Source: Ignavibacteria bacterium
GTDB lineage: Bacteria > Bacteroidota > Ignavibacteria > Tepidaquicellales > Tepidaquicellaceae
Assembly (NCBI GenBank): GCA_016704345.1
Contig: JADJAH010000013.1
Coordinates: 62,001 to 126,000 of the forward strand
DNA length: 64,000 bases
Reading direction: 5' to 3'
This document shows positions 35,720 to 48,200 of this stretch, in pieces. Position 1 is the first letter of the stretch; each line of letters starts with the position of its first letter. The position numbers were made by a program, and so were the translations under genes. Below the pieces are notes generated by a model that was not told the DNA's origin, ran no database searches, and saw only the letters and a program-made list of their open reading frames with translations.

Positions 35720-38700
35720 CTATGGCTTACTGACAGTAATTACTGCAAATGCATTGTTATCTGCAATCAGTTGATCAGTACCGTCAACACCACCGTCACA
35801 ATTCAGATCAGTATCGGTATAGCCGAATACGAAGTTAAACGCATCGTTATCAATCAACAAAACATCGGATCCGTCAATAACGTCATCCTGATTTACGTCG
35901 CCGGCATAAATACGTGCCGTGCCGCTGACCAGCTTCATGTTGTTTCCGTACGCCTTATTTACACCTGTAGTGAAATCATAGGTCAAGGTTCCAAGCGTGA
36001 ATACCTGAGTTGTAGCACTCCATGTCTCCATGCTGTTCCTGTGAAATACTGCGATGTAATAATTCGTACCGTTAACAACAGTCGGGAAATTCAGAACAAC
36101 ATTTCCAGCTGTGTCCATTACCGCCGTGTCTGCAGATACAAGCGCAAACGGCGTTGTACCGCTTCTCATGTGAACGATAACCGTGTCTGCGCATGTGCTT
36201 GCTTCGAGCTTTATCTTCAGATTAAGCGTTCCTGCAATGATCGGCTGTCCCGTGCATGATCCCGGAACAGGCTGGAATCCTGCTGTGCCCAGATCATTAT
36301 CAACACCGGTAACAAGCCATGGCGTGTAATTGATCGTACCGCTCAGTTTCTGTGAAATGGTGTCGTTCGAAGCCGAGCCGAACCAGTTACAGCTTGCCGG
36401 CAAAGCTCCGGTGCCTTCGTTCCTGATGTTCCAGCGTGTGCTTCCGGAAATTGAGTTGTCGTTTACACTGACAGTAACTCCGGTAAAATCATACGCCGTA
36501 CGAACAGTGACTCCGTTATAATTTCCTGAGAACAAATTATTATGAACGGAAACTATCGCGCCGTTTGCATCGTCATAGAAACGAATACCAGCGCCCCATG
36601 TAGTTACAGTTGTATCCGGGTTTGAGATATTCAGGAAGTTGTTTTCATAGATGTCGAGATTGCACAGGTTTGCAACCAAGATTGCATAGTAAGCAATATT
36701 GCTGAAAGTGTTCTTGTAAACCTTTCCGTTGATATTGCTGAGGTTGAATCCTGTCATCTGTCCGTTAAGGAATACGTTGTCGTGAATGTCGGAATAGGTT
36801 CCCGTGCTTCCGTTGTAGTCTCCAAATAATGCCATACCTTCATCTGCACCCGAGCTGAATGTGCAGCGATTGTCTATGACGTTGAATGTGTCGGAGTTCG
36901 GGAAGTAAAGTCCGATCGAGTTGTTGAAGAAGTTCTTCTCCAATCTTACATTTGCATCAACTGCGCCGGTGATGGAATAATCAAAAGCGCCGCCTGCATT
37001 TGCAACCTCGAAGCCCTTGATATCAACAGGTTCAGTCGTAGTTACATTCATCATTATTCCGGAAGCTGTTGTAAGCTTAGCTTCGGGATTCCTGATTCCT
37101 GTATTTGGACTGATAGCTGAATTGAGTCCGAGCAGCTTTACTCCTTTGTTGACATTGATTGCTCCTGTGTAAGTTCCTGAGTTCACATTAACCGTGAATC
37201 CTGAACTTGCCGGATTTATACCACGTTGTACTAAAGCTGCAGTTGTAGCCGGTGTTACAAAGCTGTTAATCGTTACAAAAGTGTTACCTGCTTTTGCAGT
37301 TACAAAACCGAGTCCGCCGTCATCTATGGAATGCTGAATGTGATCTTCGAGAATAAACAGAGTATTCAGATTCATAGCAGTCGGGAATTGAACTCCTGCT
37401 CCTGCATCGTATTGATTATCAGTTGCTGTAACATTAGCAGTGACCTTTGCTTTTGTAGAAACATAAGTACTTGTCCAGATAGGATCTCCGGCTGTGCTTA
37501 GTGTTTCATTGTTCAAGCTTATGAACTTCTTCGTGTTTGTATTGAAGATGTTGCCGTTGCCAGGAGTACCAATTACAACTGTTCCGATGCTCGAGACGTT
37601 GTCTGAATTTGCAAGCTCAACGGATATTCCGTTTTCTCCCGGAGCAATACTTCCAAAGAATGTATTATTGGTAATGACTGCTCCGCTGACAAATGCAGAT
37701 TGTGCAGGAAGAGTTCTTTGCTTGGTGTCAATTCTGATTGATCTGAAGTTCACGGCAGATGGTTCAGGAATGAATGTGTTGTTATCAATCGTGATGTTGT
37801 TTGCTCTTCCTGAGAAGATTCCGAAGTTCACATATTCCTCGAACGAGTTGCCGGTAATGTTCAGACTTGATGCAGGAAGCGAAACGTTCTTAAGCTCAAG
37901 CATTGCAAAGTCAGTTCCGCCGCCGAACGCACTTGCAGGTTTGCACACATTGTTATTGAAGCTGTGTGCTCCCGCTCCGAAATAATTCAGCTCATTGGTA
38001 CCCTTGGTATTGTTTCCGGTGATGTTCAGAATGCCGCCCTGATTGTCGCCTGACTGGAATGCATAGTATCCATCTACTGTGCTGTTCTTCCAATCGCCGA
38101 AACAGTTTAGCGTTCTGACACCGCGTCCGATCCATGATGTGCCAATGTGTTTTATCTCATTGCTGTCAAGATTTACCTGATCATACTGCACTCCGCCTGT
38201 TGAACCTAACTGCAATCCAAAGCTTGCGAAGACCGGCAGTCCGGTGTTACCTGTGCCGTAGATGTGGGAGTTCTTGACCGTGAGATTGTTGAATGTTCCT
38301 GAAGTTGCAGCGCGGATACCTGTGTTAACCGTTCCCTGATCGAAGTTAATTGTTACGTTGTCAATCGTAACATTAGGTGCAGTCACAGAAATTGCCTGTC
38401 CTGCAACTCCGACTATGGTCGGGCGTCCGTTAGGAGTTCCGCCGTTTCCTTTCAACGTTACTTGTTTACTTACAACAACGCTTTCTGTGTATGTTGCCGA
38501 ATCTATATCTATTACATGTCCGTTAAGTGTCTGCGCATCATCAATGGCAGCTTGAATGGAACAGAACATTTCATTTGTGTTGATGTTCATTACAATGCCG
38601 CTTCCTGTGCTTGCACCAACATCTCTTGTGTTTAGTGTGTTTGTCAGAATATTTCCCGAGATTGTAATCGCGCAGGTTATTGGTGAATTGCCTCTTCCGA

Positions 38701-41017
38701 AGTAAGCATCTGCAAGATTGCTCTGATCACCGTCTGCGGGATATGGGAGATGACCTGCTTGTCTCTGAATACCTACATCGCAGCCAGTGACAGTGTTGCC
38801 GCTTACTGTGTGGTTTGTTCCTTCAACAACAATACCGAAGCCGTCACTCGTGCTTAGTTGTGCATAGCCGGATACTGTGTTGTTCTGAATTACCGTTCCG
38901 TTAGGAACATCTACATTGCCAGGAAGTACACCTCTTCTGAATGCCGCAATACCGGCGATGTCTCTTTGGTCAACTATCGGTACGGTTCTCGAAACGTTGT
39001 TATTCTCTACAACTACTCTTCCCGGACCTGTTGTAAGTCCCGAGCCGTTTGGATTCTTTATCTCGATTCCGAAACGTCCGTTGTTTACAAGAGTATTACC
39101 GCTTATGAGATTTTCTCCGGGACCCTGCAGACCTACAATTCCGATTCCGTTATCGAAATTGTCATGAACGTAATTGTTCGAGATCGTTACGCCCGATGCA
39201 GTTCCGTCCTGAAGCTCGATACCACAGCAGTTGTTGTTGAATACTTCGCAGTTTGTTATCGTGATGTTTTCCTTAAGACCATTCCAGATAACTATACCTC
39301 TTGCTCCGACATTGTGTCCTGAGACTGTTACAGAGTCGAGCAGAACAGTATTGACCGGACCATTGGCATAGAAGCCGCTTCCGTTGGAATTGTTCTGAAT
39401 AATAACATTATTGACTGTGAGGTTATTGTTGCCGCCAATTCCATATATACCTCCGTCACCATTGCCGCTTGCGCCTGCAAAGTTCTGAACGGTAAGATTC
39501 TGAATCGTAACGTTCGTGATTCCATTGTTGATCGTGATGCCTTTTGCGGGAGATGCAATGCCTGTACCGTCAACTTTGGTATTCACCTTATCGAGACCCT
39601 GCAATGTGAGCGGTTTGTCAATTGTCACTTTCTCATTGAATACATATTCAGAACATTCAATAACGTCGCCTGAATTAGCCACGGCTATTGAACTCTGAAT
39701 TGTCATGAAGTAAGTGTTTTGTGTAATGTTATGAACCGGCAAGAAGTAAGTCAAGCTGCCGAGACAAGCATTATCAGGCTTGTGGAACAAAGCAGCTTCA
39801 AGCAGATTTCTCTGCGCAAAGTTCATAACAGATGGAAGCTGAAGTCCTGAGCCGACATTGAACATGTTGCTTTCAATGTTTATGTCAGTTGACCAGCAAG
39901 CCATTGTCGTAATTGCTCCGGCACCAGCGCCAATGAAAGTTGTGTATGGCGGGAAGGTGGAGAGATTACTTGCACCAGTTTGATTGTCGAGATAAACAAA
40001 GTTTGCAATGCCGCTGTTGAAATCATTCTCGTTGCCCGATGTACCTACCGTAATTGTGCCAATTGAAGCGGCATCATTATCGTGGTTATGGAAGCTAAGT
40101 GCCGTGCCGCCATTAGTACCTGAGTAATTGAAAGTGTTGTTAGTTAGCGTTGCTGAAGTTGTTACCTGAACAATGGCATTAGAGTTAGTACTGATTGACT
40201 TAGTATTTACAACAACGTGATGGAACGTAGTCGAATTGGCCAATGGAGTAAAAGTGTTACCGTCTAGAGTCAGCGAATTGTAATTCTCAACGCTGACACC
40301 CCATTGGTGATTGACGAACGTGTTGTTGGTTACGTTGGTCGTCTTGAAGTTGTAGTTGTTCTTCAGTCTCAGAACAGCCGCTCCCTGCGACGATGTATTG
40401 GCGAAAGTTGCGTCAAATATGTTCCCGGATACTGTCAGTACACCGGCTCCCGCATTCATGTCGGAATATTCAACACCGCCTCCGTTGAGTTTGTTGTTGG
40501 TTACAGTAACGTTTCCGTTGCTTCCGAATCTTACCAGCACGTCATGGTTGATCGACTGCATTGTATTGTTGCTGAATACACCACCTGCTTCATCAACAGA
40601 TACGGCTGCCCTGAAGTATCTTGGCTGACCGAAACCGTCATCTGCTACACCGGTTACAGTATTGCTGTCAACAGATACATTGTCAACTCCTCCTGCTGCA
40701 ATGCGGTAGTTCGTTGGGCCGCTGTAGTTAATGCTGATAGCGTTCCAGTTTCCGTATGAGCCAAACGCTCCAGCTGCACTCGAGGCGTAAGCTTCAATTG
40801 AATCACTCTTTACGGCAATGTTGTCAATGTCTGTTCCGCTGGCAATGATTGCACTGCTGAGCTTTGTTTGGTCGACTCTGAGTCTCATGTTCTGAATCGT
40901 TACATCTCTTACCGAGACATCAAACAGAGTCGGCTTTCCTGAAACTGTTCCCGTGAAATTAAGAACCGGTTTGGTTGCTCCGACACCTTTAATTGTAACG
41001 CTCTTGTTCACCAACAC
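35720..41017 (-). CDS. Giant beta-helix surface protein, C-terminal part with dockerin-like module
   Basis: This frame (1765 residues from GTG 41017) is the downstream part of one gene that begins at 49131. It consists of right-handed parallel beta-helix repeats (many N-N-x-hydrophobic turns such as VTNNTF, ISGNTL). It first completes the second 845-codon repeat unit, then holds the partial third copy and divergent helix segments. The last 170 residues are the shared C-terminal module: HRNSMETWS, YDFTT, KAYGNN, then two EF-hand/dockerin-like loops (GDVNQDDVIDGSD and TDLNCDGGVDGTD). There is no T9SS tail. No signal peptide is found at its own start, as expected for a fragment. Confidence 0.85.
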   Translation of the reverse strand: MLVNKSVTIKGVGATKPVLNFTGTVSGKPTLFDVSVRDVTIQNMRLRVDQTKLSSAIIASGTDIDNIAVKSDSIEAYASSAAGAFGSYGNWNAISINYSGPTNYRIAAGGVDNVSVDSNTVTGVADDGFGQPRYFRAAVSVDEAGGVFSNNTMQSINHDVLVRFGSNGNVTVTNNKLNGGGVEYSDMNAGAGVLTVSGNIFDATFANTSSQGAAVLRLKNNYNFKTTNVTNNTFVNHQWGVSVENYNSLTLDGNTFTPLANSTTFHHVVVNTKSISTNSNAIVQVTTSATLTNNTFNYSGTNGGTALSFHNHDNDAASIGTITVGTSGNENDFNSGIANFVYLDNQTGASNLSTFPPYTTFIGAGAGAITTMACWSTDINIESNMFNVGSGLQLPSVMNFAQRNLLEAALFHKPDNACLGSLTYFLPVHNITQNTYFMTIQSSIAVANSGDVIECSEYVFNEKVTIDKPLTLQGLDKVNTKVDGTGIASPAKGITINNGITNVTIQNLTVQNFAGASGNGDGGIYGIGGNNNLTVNNVIIQNNSNGSGFYANGPVNTVLLDSVTVSGHNVGARGIVIWNGLKENITITNCEVFNNNCCGIELQDGTASGVTISNNYVHDNFDNGIGIVGLQGPGENLISGNTLVNNGRFGIEIKNPNGSGLTTGPGRVVVENNNVSRTVPIVDQRDIAGIAAFRRGVLPGNVDVPNGTVIQNNTVSGYAQLSTSDGFGIVVEGTNHTVSGNTVTGCDVGIQRQAGHLPYPADGDQSNLADAYFGRGNSPITCAITISGNILTNTLNTRDVGASTGSGIVMNINTNEMFCSIQAAIDDAQTLNGHVIDIDSATYTESVVVSKQVTLKGNGGTPNGRPTIVGVAGQAISVTAPNVTIDNVTINFDQGTVNTGIRAATSGTFNNLTVKNSHIYGTGNTGLPVFASFGLQLGSTGGVQYDQVNLDSNEIKHIGTSWIGRGVRTLNCFGDWKNSTVDGYYAFQSGDNQGGILNITGNNTKGTNELNYFGAGAHSFNNNVCKPASAFGGGTDFAMLELKNVSLPASSLNITGNSFEEYVNFGIFSGRANNITIDNNTFIPEPSAVNFRSIRIDTKQRTLPAQSAFVSGAVITNNTFFGSIAPGENGISVELANSDNVSSIGTVVIGTPGNGNIFNTNTKKFISLNNETLSTAGDPIWTSTYVSTKAKVTANVTATDNQYDAGAGVQFPTAMNLNTLFILEDHIQHSIDDGGLGFVTAKAGNTFVTINSFVTPATTAALVQRGINPASSGFTVNVNSGTYTGAINVNKGVKLLGLNSAISPNTGIRNPEAKLTTASGIMMNVTTTEPVDIKGFEVANAGGAFDYSITGAVDANVRLEKNFFNNSIGLYFPNSDTFNVIDNRCTFSSGADEGMALFGDYNGSTGTYSDIHDNVFLNGQMTGFNLSNINGKVYKNTFSNIAYYAILVANLCNLDIYENNFLNISNPDTTVTTWGAGIRFYDDANGAIVSVHNNLFSGNYNGVTVRTAYDFTGVTVSVNDNSISGSTRWNIRNEGTGALPASCNWFGSASNDTISQKLSGTINYTPWLVTGVDNDLGTAGFQPVPGSCTGQPIIAGTLNLKIKLEASTCADTVIVHMRSGTTPFALVSADTAVMDTAGNVVLNFPTVVNGTNYYIAVFHRNSMETWSATTQVFTLGTLTYDFTTGVNKAYGNNMKLVSGTARIYAGDVNQDDVIDGSDVLLIDNDAFNFVFGYTDTDLNCDGGVDGTDQLIADNNAFAVITVSKP
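38510..39737 (-). repeat. Partial third copy of the 845-codon repeat
   Basis: This copy matches the first part of the two full units (from the VHNITQNTYF segment through GIQRQAGHLPYPADGDQ) and then diverges near the QSAIDDAQTLNGH segment. It is the least similar copy. Boundaries are approximate. Confidence 0.75.
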
Positions 41018-42271
41018 TTGTTCATTGTAAGTACCGGACGGAACTGTGATGGTATGTCCGCCAAGTGTCTGAGCATCGTTTATCGCTGATTGAATCGAAC
41101 AGAATATCTCGCTTGTGTTTATGTTGGTTACTATGCCGCCTGCAACTGCACCGACGTCTCTCGTATTGATCGTGTTAGTGAGAGTGTTCGAACCTATCGT
41201 TACGCCGCAGGTTACCGGAGAGTTTCCTCTTCCGAAGTAAGCATCTGCAAGATTGCTCTGATCACCGTCAGCCGGATAGGGAGATGACCTGCTTGTCTTT
41301 GAATACCTACATCACATCCTGTGACCGTGTTGCCGCTTACGGTGTGGTTAGTTCCTTCAACAACAATACCGAAGCCGTCACTCGTGCTTGTCTGTGCATA
41401 GCCGGATACTGTGTTGTTCTGGATTACTGTTCCGTTTGGAACGTCAACATTTCCCGGAAGTACGCCTCTTCTGAATGCAGCAATACCAACGATGTCTCTT
41501 GCGTCAACTATCGGTACGGTTCTTGAAACGTTGTTATTCTCTACAACTACTCTTCCCGGACCTGTTGTAAGTCCTGAACCGTTCGGATTCTTTATCTCGA
41601 TTCCGAAACGTCCGTTGTTTACAAGAGTATTTCCGCTGATGAGATTCTCTCCCGGACCCTGCAGACCTACAATTCCGATACCGTTATCGAAATTGTCATG
41701 AACGTAATTGTTCGAGATCGTTACGCCCGATGCAGTTCCGTCCTGAAGCTCGATGCCGCAGCAGTTATTGTTGAAAACTTCACAGTTTGTTATCGTGATG
41801 TTTTCCTTCAGTCCGTTCCAGATAACAATACCTCTTGCTCCGACGTTGTGTCCTGAAACTGTCACAGAGTCAAGCAGAACAGTATTGACCGGACCATTGG
41901 CGTAGAAGCCGCTTCCGTTGGAGTTGTTCTGGATAGTGACATTGTTGACTGTGAGATTATTGTTACCGCCGATCGCATAGATACCTCCGTCAGAATTACC
42001 TCCTGATCCGGCAAAGTTCTGAACAGTCAGATTCTGTATCGTTACGTTCGTGATGCCGTTGTTGATCGTGATGCCTTTTGCAGGAGCTACAAAGCCTGTG
42101 CCGTCAACAACAACCGTTGTGCGGTCAACGCCCTGAAGCGTAAGTGATTTATCAATCGTGACCTTTTCATTATATGTGTACTGATCACATTCTATAACAT
42201 CGTTTGCATTGGCAGAATTAATTGCACTTTGAATAGTTTCAAAGAAAGTATTCTGCGTGAGGTTGTGTACA
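39738..42271 (-). repeat. Second full copy of the 845-codon repeat
   Basis: Identical landmarks recur at a spacing of 2535 bases (for example CCTGCTTGTCT at 41288 and 43823, and at 38754 after allowing for the missing base). This copy contains the single-base deletion that splits the gene: GGATAGGGAG at 41275-41284, where the other copy has GGATAGGGGAG. Confidence 0.85.
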
Positions 42272-45200
42272 GGTTTGAAGAAAGTAAGATTACCAAGGCA
42301 TGAATTGTCCGGCTTGTGGAACAAACCTGTTTCAAGCGCTGTCCTTTGTGTGAAGTTCATTGCAGACGGAAGCTGAAGCCCTGAGCCTACGTCGAACCTG
42401 TTATCCTGAATGTTCAGATTAGGAGTCCAGCATGCCATTGTTGTGATTGCACCGGCACCTGCGCCAATGAATGTAGTATATGGCGGGAAGGTCGAGAGAT
42501 TGCTGGCACCCGTCTGATTATCGAGATAAATGAAATTCGCAAAGCCACTGTTGAATATGTTTTCGTTGCCCGATGTACCAATTGTAATCGTTCCGAAGGC
42601 CGCGGCATCATTATCATGATTGTGAAAGCTCAATGCTGTTCCGCCGTTGGTTCCGGAATAGTTGAATACGTTATTTGTAAGTACGGCTCCAATAGCTACC
42701 TGGACAATTGCATTTGAATTAGTACTTATGGATTTTGTATTCACTGCCACATGATGGAATACTGTTGAATTCAAAAGTGGAGTGAATGAATTGGCATCCA
42801 TTGTCAGCGAATTGTAGTTTTCAACACTGACACCCCACAGATGATTGACGAACGTGTTGTTGGTGACGTTAGTTGTCTTGAAGTTGGTGTTGTTCTTCAG
42901 TCTGAGAACTGCCGCTCCCTGCGACGATGTATTGGCGAAAGTTGCATCAAATGTGTTTCCGGATACTGTCAGTACACCGGCTCCAGCATTCATATCGGAT
43001 AGCTCAACACCACCACCAATTAGATTATTGTTTGTGATGTTAATGTTTCCGTTGCTTCCGAATCTTACAAGCACGTCATGGTTGATCGTCTGCATAGTAT
43101 TGTTGCTGAATACGCCGCCTGCTTCGTCAACAGATACGGCTGATCTGAAGAATCTCGGAACACCGAATCCGTCATTTGCAACTCCTGATACATAGTTGCT
43201 GTCAACAAGAACATTGTCAACACCACCTGCAGCTATTCTGTAGTTGGTCGAGCCGCTGTAGTTTATGCTGATCGCATTCCTGTTTCCGTAAGGTCCGAAT
43301 GAAGCCGCATTGCTTGAACCGTATGCTTCTATCGAATCGTTCTTTACGGCAATGTTGTCAATGTCGGTGCCGCTTGCAATGATGGCGCTGCTGAGCTTGG
43401 TGAAGTCAACGCGCATTTTCATGTTCTCTATCGTTACATCTCTCACCGAGACATCAAACAAAGTCGGCTTTCCTGAAACTGTTCCCGTGAAATCAAGAAC
43501 CGGTTTCGTTGCTCCGACACCTTTTATTGCAACGCTCTTGTTCACAAGCACTTGTTCGTTGTAAGAGCCCGACGGAACTGTGATCGTATGTCCGTTAAGT
43601 GTCTGTGCATCGTTTATCGCTGATTGAATCGAACAGAATATCTCGCTTGTGTTTATATTGGTTACTATGCCGCCTGCAACTGCACCGACGTCTCTCGTAT
43701 TGATCGTGTTAGTGAGAGTGTTCGAACCTATCGTTACGCCGCAGGTTACCGGAGAGTTTCCTCTTCCGAAGTAAGCATCTGCAAGATTGCTCTGATCACC
43801 GTCAGCCGGATAGGGGAGATGACCTGCTTGTCTTTGAATACCTACATCACATCCTGTGACCGTGTTGCCGCTTACGGTGTGGTTTGTTCCTTCAACAACA
43901 ATACCGAAGCCGTCACTCGTGCTTGTCTGTGCATAGCCGGATACTGTGTTGTTCTGAATTACCGTTCCGTTAGGTACATCAACATTGCCCGGAAGTACGC
44001 CTCTTCTGAATGCCGCAATACCAACGATGTCTCTTGCGTCAACTATCGGTACGGTTCTTGAAACGTTGTTATTCTCTACAACTACTCTTCCCGGACCTGT
44101 TGTAAGTCCTGAACCGTTCGGATTCTTTATCTCGATTCCGAAACGTCCGTTGTTTACAAGAGTATTTCCGCTGATGAGATTCTCTCCCGGACCCTGCAGA
44201 CCTACAATTCCGATACCGTTATCGAAATTGTCATGAACGTAATTGTTCGAGATCGTTACGCCCGATGCAGTTCCGTCCTGAAGCTCGATGCCGCAGCAGT
44301 TATTGTTGAAAACTTCACAGTTTGTGATCGTGATGTTTTCCTTCAGTCCGTTCCAGATAACAATACCTCTTGCTCCGACGTTGTGTCCTGAAACTGTCAC
44401 AGAGTCGAGCAGAACAGTATTGACCGGACCATTGGCATAGAAGCCGCTTCCGTTGGAATTGTTCTGAATCGTAACATTGTTGACCGTGAGATTATTGTTG
44501 CCTCCGATCGCATAGATACCTCCGTCAGAATTGCCTCCTGATCCGGCAAAGTTCTGAACGGTAAGATTCTGAATCGTTACGTTTGTGATGCCGTTGTTGA
44601 TTGTGATGCCTTTTGCAGGAGCTACAAAGCCTGTTCCGTCAACAATAACCGTTGAGCGGTTAACGCCTTGAAGCGTAAGAGACTTTGTAATTGTTACTTT
44701 CTCATTGTAAGTTCCCGCGCTTGCTTCAATCACATCACCGGGATTAGCCGCATCAATAGCCGGCTGAATGGCGATGTAATTTGTGCTCTGTGTAATGTTT
44801 GTAACTGGTCCAATTCCCGTACAACTTCCAGGAACTATCTGGAAGCCGGCAGCGCCTAAGTCATTGTCAGTTCCGTTTACAAGGTAAGGCAGGAAGTTCA
44901 ACAAACTTGAATGCAATGCAACGACCGCAGTCGGAATAGTTGTGCCATACCAGTTACAACTTACTGTAATAGTATTTGCAGTTTTATTTACAATCGCCTT
45001 GTTGGAGTATCCGTTGCCAAAACTGTTTTCAATTGCTGTTACTCCGGTGGGCGAATTGTTTGTCTTGTTAAATTCACCGAATCTCAATCCGTTTACCGGA
45101 CCGCTTACGAAATTATTATTAAAGATAACTCCCGTGAGCGTCGCAGGATCCGCGCTGTATGACGGTGCATCATCTCTTGCTTTTATCGTTACGGCTGCAG

Positions 45201-48200
45201 GATTGTTTGGATCCACTGATGTTCCATTGAATCCGCAGTTTGTTATTGTACAGTTTAATATCGAGATGTTCGAGTATGAGTCATATTTGAGGTTCAAGTC
45301 GATACCATTGTTGAATCCGTATGTTGCGTCTGTACCGCTGCTGTCTATCAGAACATTCTCAATCAGGGCATTTCGGAGTTTTTCAAAATACATTCCCTTC
45401 TTCAGATTGCCGCTGAAGTTAGAGTTCCTGATCGTCACTCCGTCATAAACATTAGCGGCGGGTGTTGTAGCTGCGACAAATATTCCGAAGCCGTTATTTA
45501 CTCCGACTCCATTGTACTTAACCTCTGAACTGTCCATCAAAATGGCAGTCGCCGTTTCAGCAGTTCCGGATCTCCAGCCGCCGACAGTGTTGTTGTTAAA
45601 TTTGCACTTAATCATGGAGAGGTTGCTCGTTCCGTTCCCTACGTTTATGCCATACTGGCAATTGAGAATGCTCTCAACACTATAAAGGCTCGTGTTAGAG
45701 GATGAAGTCCTTATTCCGTAAACATAGGTACTTAGCGTGAGATTACTAACATTTACATTCGAGGCAGTAATCGTCAGTCCATCACCCGTGCATGAAACAG
45801 AAGGTGTTAAAATTGTACCTCCCGTTCCGCTTCCTTTTAGTGAGATTGAATTACTTATAGTTACGTTCTCATTGAAAGTACCTGAGTCAAGATTTACAAT
45901 ACTAGCAGGCGCTGCTATGTTAACGGCATTCTGTATCGATGGTACAGAAGTGTCCGGAAGATAGAAGCTGTTCGTTGTTACGTAGCTGTTGTTTGGTTTT
46001 ACGGAAACAAACCCGAGACTGGTGAAGTCAATCTTATGGTCGATCTTGTCTTCAACATCAAACAATTGAACATTGCTCATTCCTGCTCCGTCCAATCCGC
46101 CAAAGCGAACGCTCTGAGCATTTATGTTTGTGTTCGGATAACTGCTTCCGTTTGATGTTAGTCTTATATATTTGCTGTGCGTTGAACTGAAATCAACCGG
46201 TACTGCTCCGTTGAAATTTACGAAAGCGTCACCGCCTTCTATGAGCAGTCCAATGCCCGTACCGTTAACTACATTAGTTGCGTTATTTATATTAAGTGTA
46301 ATCGTAGCGTTGTTTGTGTTCAGATTATTATCTCTGATCCATATCGAAGTATCACAATTAGTAATAGTTACACCGGTTATTGCACCGGCGCCTGATCCGG
46401 CATCGGAACTGTAACCGTCATAGTTGTTTGGAAACACACCGACGTTACAGTCAGTAATATTTCCGCCTGTGACAGTGATAGTATTGGAAGTTGTGCAGTT
46501 CCAGAAGTTGCATCCTACCCTTGCATCGGATACGTCGTTATCGGTAATCACTGCGCCAACTGCGCTTCCAATTGAACTGAAGAGCATTCCATTGTTGTTT
46601 GTCGCCCCAGTTACGGTTGTGAAGTCGTTGCTTGTAACATTGAAGGACGAAGCATTTGTGTATGCAAGATTGTGGAAGATCCCGAGTCTGGATGATTCAA
46701 CTTCATTATTGCTGATATCATGACTCGTTCCGGGATCGGCATTGTAGAAGTTGCCGGTTTGAATTCCAATTCTCACACGCGTCATCACATTGTCCGTAAT
46801 GTCGGTGTAACAGTTGTTGTAAATCACTATCCCTATACCAAATGAATTCGGAATAATATTGTCGAAGAGGTTCTCGCTTACAAGATTACCGGTTGTTGCT
46901 GCACCGGTGTTATAGTAATTGTAAAAATCAATACCGGCATAGTTAATATTCTTTACAATATTATTTGTAAGCTTCAGATCCGATAGTCCTTCGTAAGCTC
47001 CAATTGCCTCTGCTGCATCAATGTTTGCTCCGTTGATGTTAACAGAACTTGTAAGAGTTGTATTGTCTCCGTCAAAAGTAAATCCGTCAATTGTCGAGCC
47101 GCTGCCGCCAGGTTCAATATAGAAGAATGTTACTGCGGTAACACTGTTTGGGTCCGGATCGGAAGTTCCGGGCTGAATAATTGTTTCAGCAACTCTTACT
47201 CCCGTGTTTGGATTAATTCCAAAATTCGCACCCTTTATTACCAGTTGCTTGTCAAGAGTAATGTCTTCTCTGTAAACACCTGACCCTGCAGACAATGTGT
47301 CCGCTGCCGGTGTAATGTCTATGCCGTTCTGTATTGAAGCGGCAAAAGTCTCGGGAAGATAAAAACTGTTGACAGTAATGTAACTGTTATCTGCTTTTAC
47401 TCTTACAAATCCCAGAGTTCCAAAGTCCATCTTATGGTCAATCTTATCTTCAACAGCAAACAACTGCGCATCGCTTAATCCTGCTCCCGCAGTTCCGCCG
47501 AACTGAACGCCGAGTGCGTTAATGTCCGAAGTCGGATAACCGCTGCCGTTGGATATTAGCCTGATGTATTTGCTGTGTGTAGTACTAAAATCCACCGGAA
47601 CAGATCCGTTAAAGATCACAGAGGCATCTCCTCCTTCTATAAGCAATCCGATACCGGTTCCGGTAACAATGTTTGTCGTATTATTTATGTTGAGGGTGAC
47701 AGTCGCGCTGTTTGAGTTAAGATTGTTGTCTCTAACCCAAATAGCAGTATCGCAATTCGTTAGCGTAACTCCTGTTATAGCATATGAACTTGTTGCTGCA
47801 TCAGAAGTATACCCGTCATAGTTGTTTGGAAATATTCCGATGTTGCAGTCTGTGAAGTTGCCGCCCGTGACAGTGATTGTGTTTGTTGTAGGGCAGTTCC
47901 AAAAATTAACTCCAACTCTTGCATCTGTCACATCATTGTCGGTAATTGTGGCTCCCACATTGCCATCTATTGAAGAAACAAGAATACCGTGATTGTTTGG
48001 AGCGCCTGCAACTGTTGTGATCAAATTATCAGAGATCGTGTAAGCAGTTGCATTTGTATATGCAAGGTTATGGAAGATTCCTAATCTGTATGACTCGATT
48101 TCATTATTGCTTATGCTGTGATTGGTTCCCAAGTCAGAGTTGTAGAAATTTCCTGTCTGAACGCCAATCCTTACACGCGTCATCACATTATTAGTGATGC

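Noticed and set aside
19969..41280. Programmed ribosomal frameshifting at the A-run sites
   Set aside because: Sites lack a common slippery heptamer with a downstream structure, occur in unrelated genes, and one is a G-run in a repeat whose sister copy is intact. Sequencing error is simpler.
43624..44061. Long opposite-strand frames inside the giant gene (also near 41090, 38858, 40304)
   Set aside because: They are antisense shadows of the repetitive beta-helix codons, recur in each repeat copy and lack start signals or domain character.
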